From the NCBI GenBank assembly GCA_016301865.1, contig JAEDOP010000048.1:1-6210 (forward strand): a DNA stretch of 6,210 nucleotides, given 5' to 3'. Origin of the DNA: Alphaproteobacteria bacterium. Lineage in GTDB: Bacteria; Pseudomonadota; Alphaproteobacteria; Rs-D84. The notes beneath the pieces are model-generated. The model was not told the origin of the DNA and did no database searches. It worked only from the letters and a program-made list of their open reading frames with translations. The translations under genes and the position numbers were made by a program. Positions 6,044-6,210 of this stretch are shown here, piece by piece (position 1 is the first letter of the stretch; every line of letters begins with the position of its first letter).

Positions 6044-6210
6044 CTGTCGTCCCCTTCGACCAACTTTATAAACACATCTTCCAACGAAGGTTGCATTGGG
6101 ACAATTTCCCAATCTCGTTTCAATTTTCGCAACTGCGCCACAACATTTACCCCATCACGAAACCGCAGATGAAATCCCGCCCCATACGGCTGCCAGATAT
6201 CAATAACATC
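6040..6210 (-). CDS. ABC transporter ATP-binding protein, C-terminal end (5' part outside window)
   Basis: Fifty-six codons and a TGA (6042-6040) enter from the right edge. The translation ends with the segment MQPSLEDVFIKLVEGDDR. PSLEDVFI is the typical C-terminal block of ATPases that drive ABC-2 exporters (the YbhF, CcmA and DrrA type). Just before it is a basic stretch, AQLRKLKRDWEIVP. The Walker motifs and signature lie outside the window, so ATPase identity rests on this block and on the neighbouring permeases. The stop overlaps the permease start by ATGA (6040-6043), which implies coupled translation. It could also be a tandem two-ATPase fusion of the YbhF/RbbA type; this cannot be judged here. 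Confidence 0.85.
   Translation of the reverse strand, partial: DVIDIWQPYGAGFHLRFRDGVNVVAQLRKLKRDWEIVPMQPSLEDVFIKLVEGDDR

Overview
The window looks like compact bacterial chromosome from a Gram-negative organism. A TolC-family outer-membrane channel, a FtsB/DivIC-type divisome protein, an HdeD-like protein and a TspO protein all point to a double membrane. TspO and the general gene style would fit an alphaproteobacterium. That placement is inference; there is no rRNA or other phylogenetic marker here to prove it. Genes are close together, intergenic gaps are short and AT-rich, and I see no mobile element, phage gene or CRISPR array.

Layout. (1) 1-717, minus: the N-terminal 239 codons of a DusB-type tRNA-dihydrouridine synthase that runs off the left edge. 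(2) 737-1063, plus: a small FtsB/DivIC-like protein, transcribed divergently from dus. The two start codons are only 19 bases apart and share a nearly symmetrical pair of overlapping promoters that would give leaderless mRNAs in both directions. (3) A hairpin at 1063-1085 serves as a shared terminator for ftsB and the convergent tspO (1088-1564, minus). (4) 1677-1753, minus: tRNA-Arg(UCU) with encoded CCA, its own promoter and its own terminator. (5) 1820-2449, minus: an HdeD/DUF308 six-helix membrane protein. (6) 2538-6210, minus: an export operon. In transcription order it holds the C-terminus of an ABC ATPase (entering from the right edge), two paralogous ABC-2 permeases, and a TolC-like outer-membrane protein. 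The first three genes are joined by ATGA stop/start overlaps, and the channel gene follows after 15 bases.

How the parts fit. The ATPase, the permease heterodimer and the TolC-like protein look like one trans-envelope exporter of the YbhFSR/RbbA-YhhJ type. The periplasmic adaptor (HlyD family) and the rest of the ATPase would be expected beyond position 6210. The cargo cannot be told from the sequence. The remaining genes are housekeeping (tRNA modification, cell division, tRNA) or envelope/stress-associated membrane proteins (TspO, HdeD-like).

I see no clearly new multi-gene system. The most unusual structure is the symmetric divergent, apparently leaderless promoter pair at 700-753. Next are an all-A/T perfect inverted repeat at 2505-2533 and a G-tract cluster across the tspO promoter.
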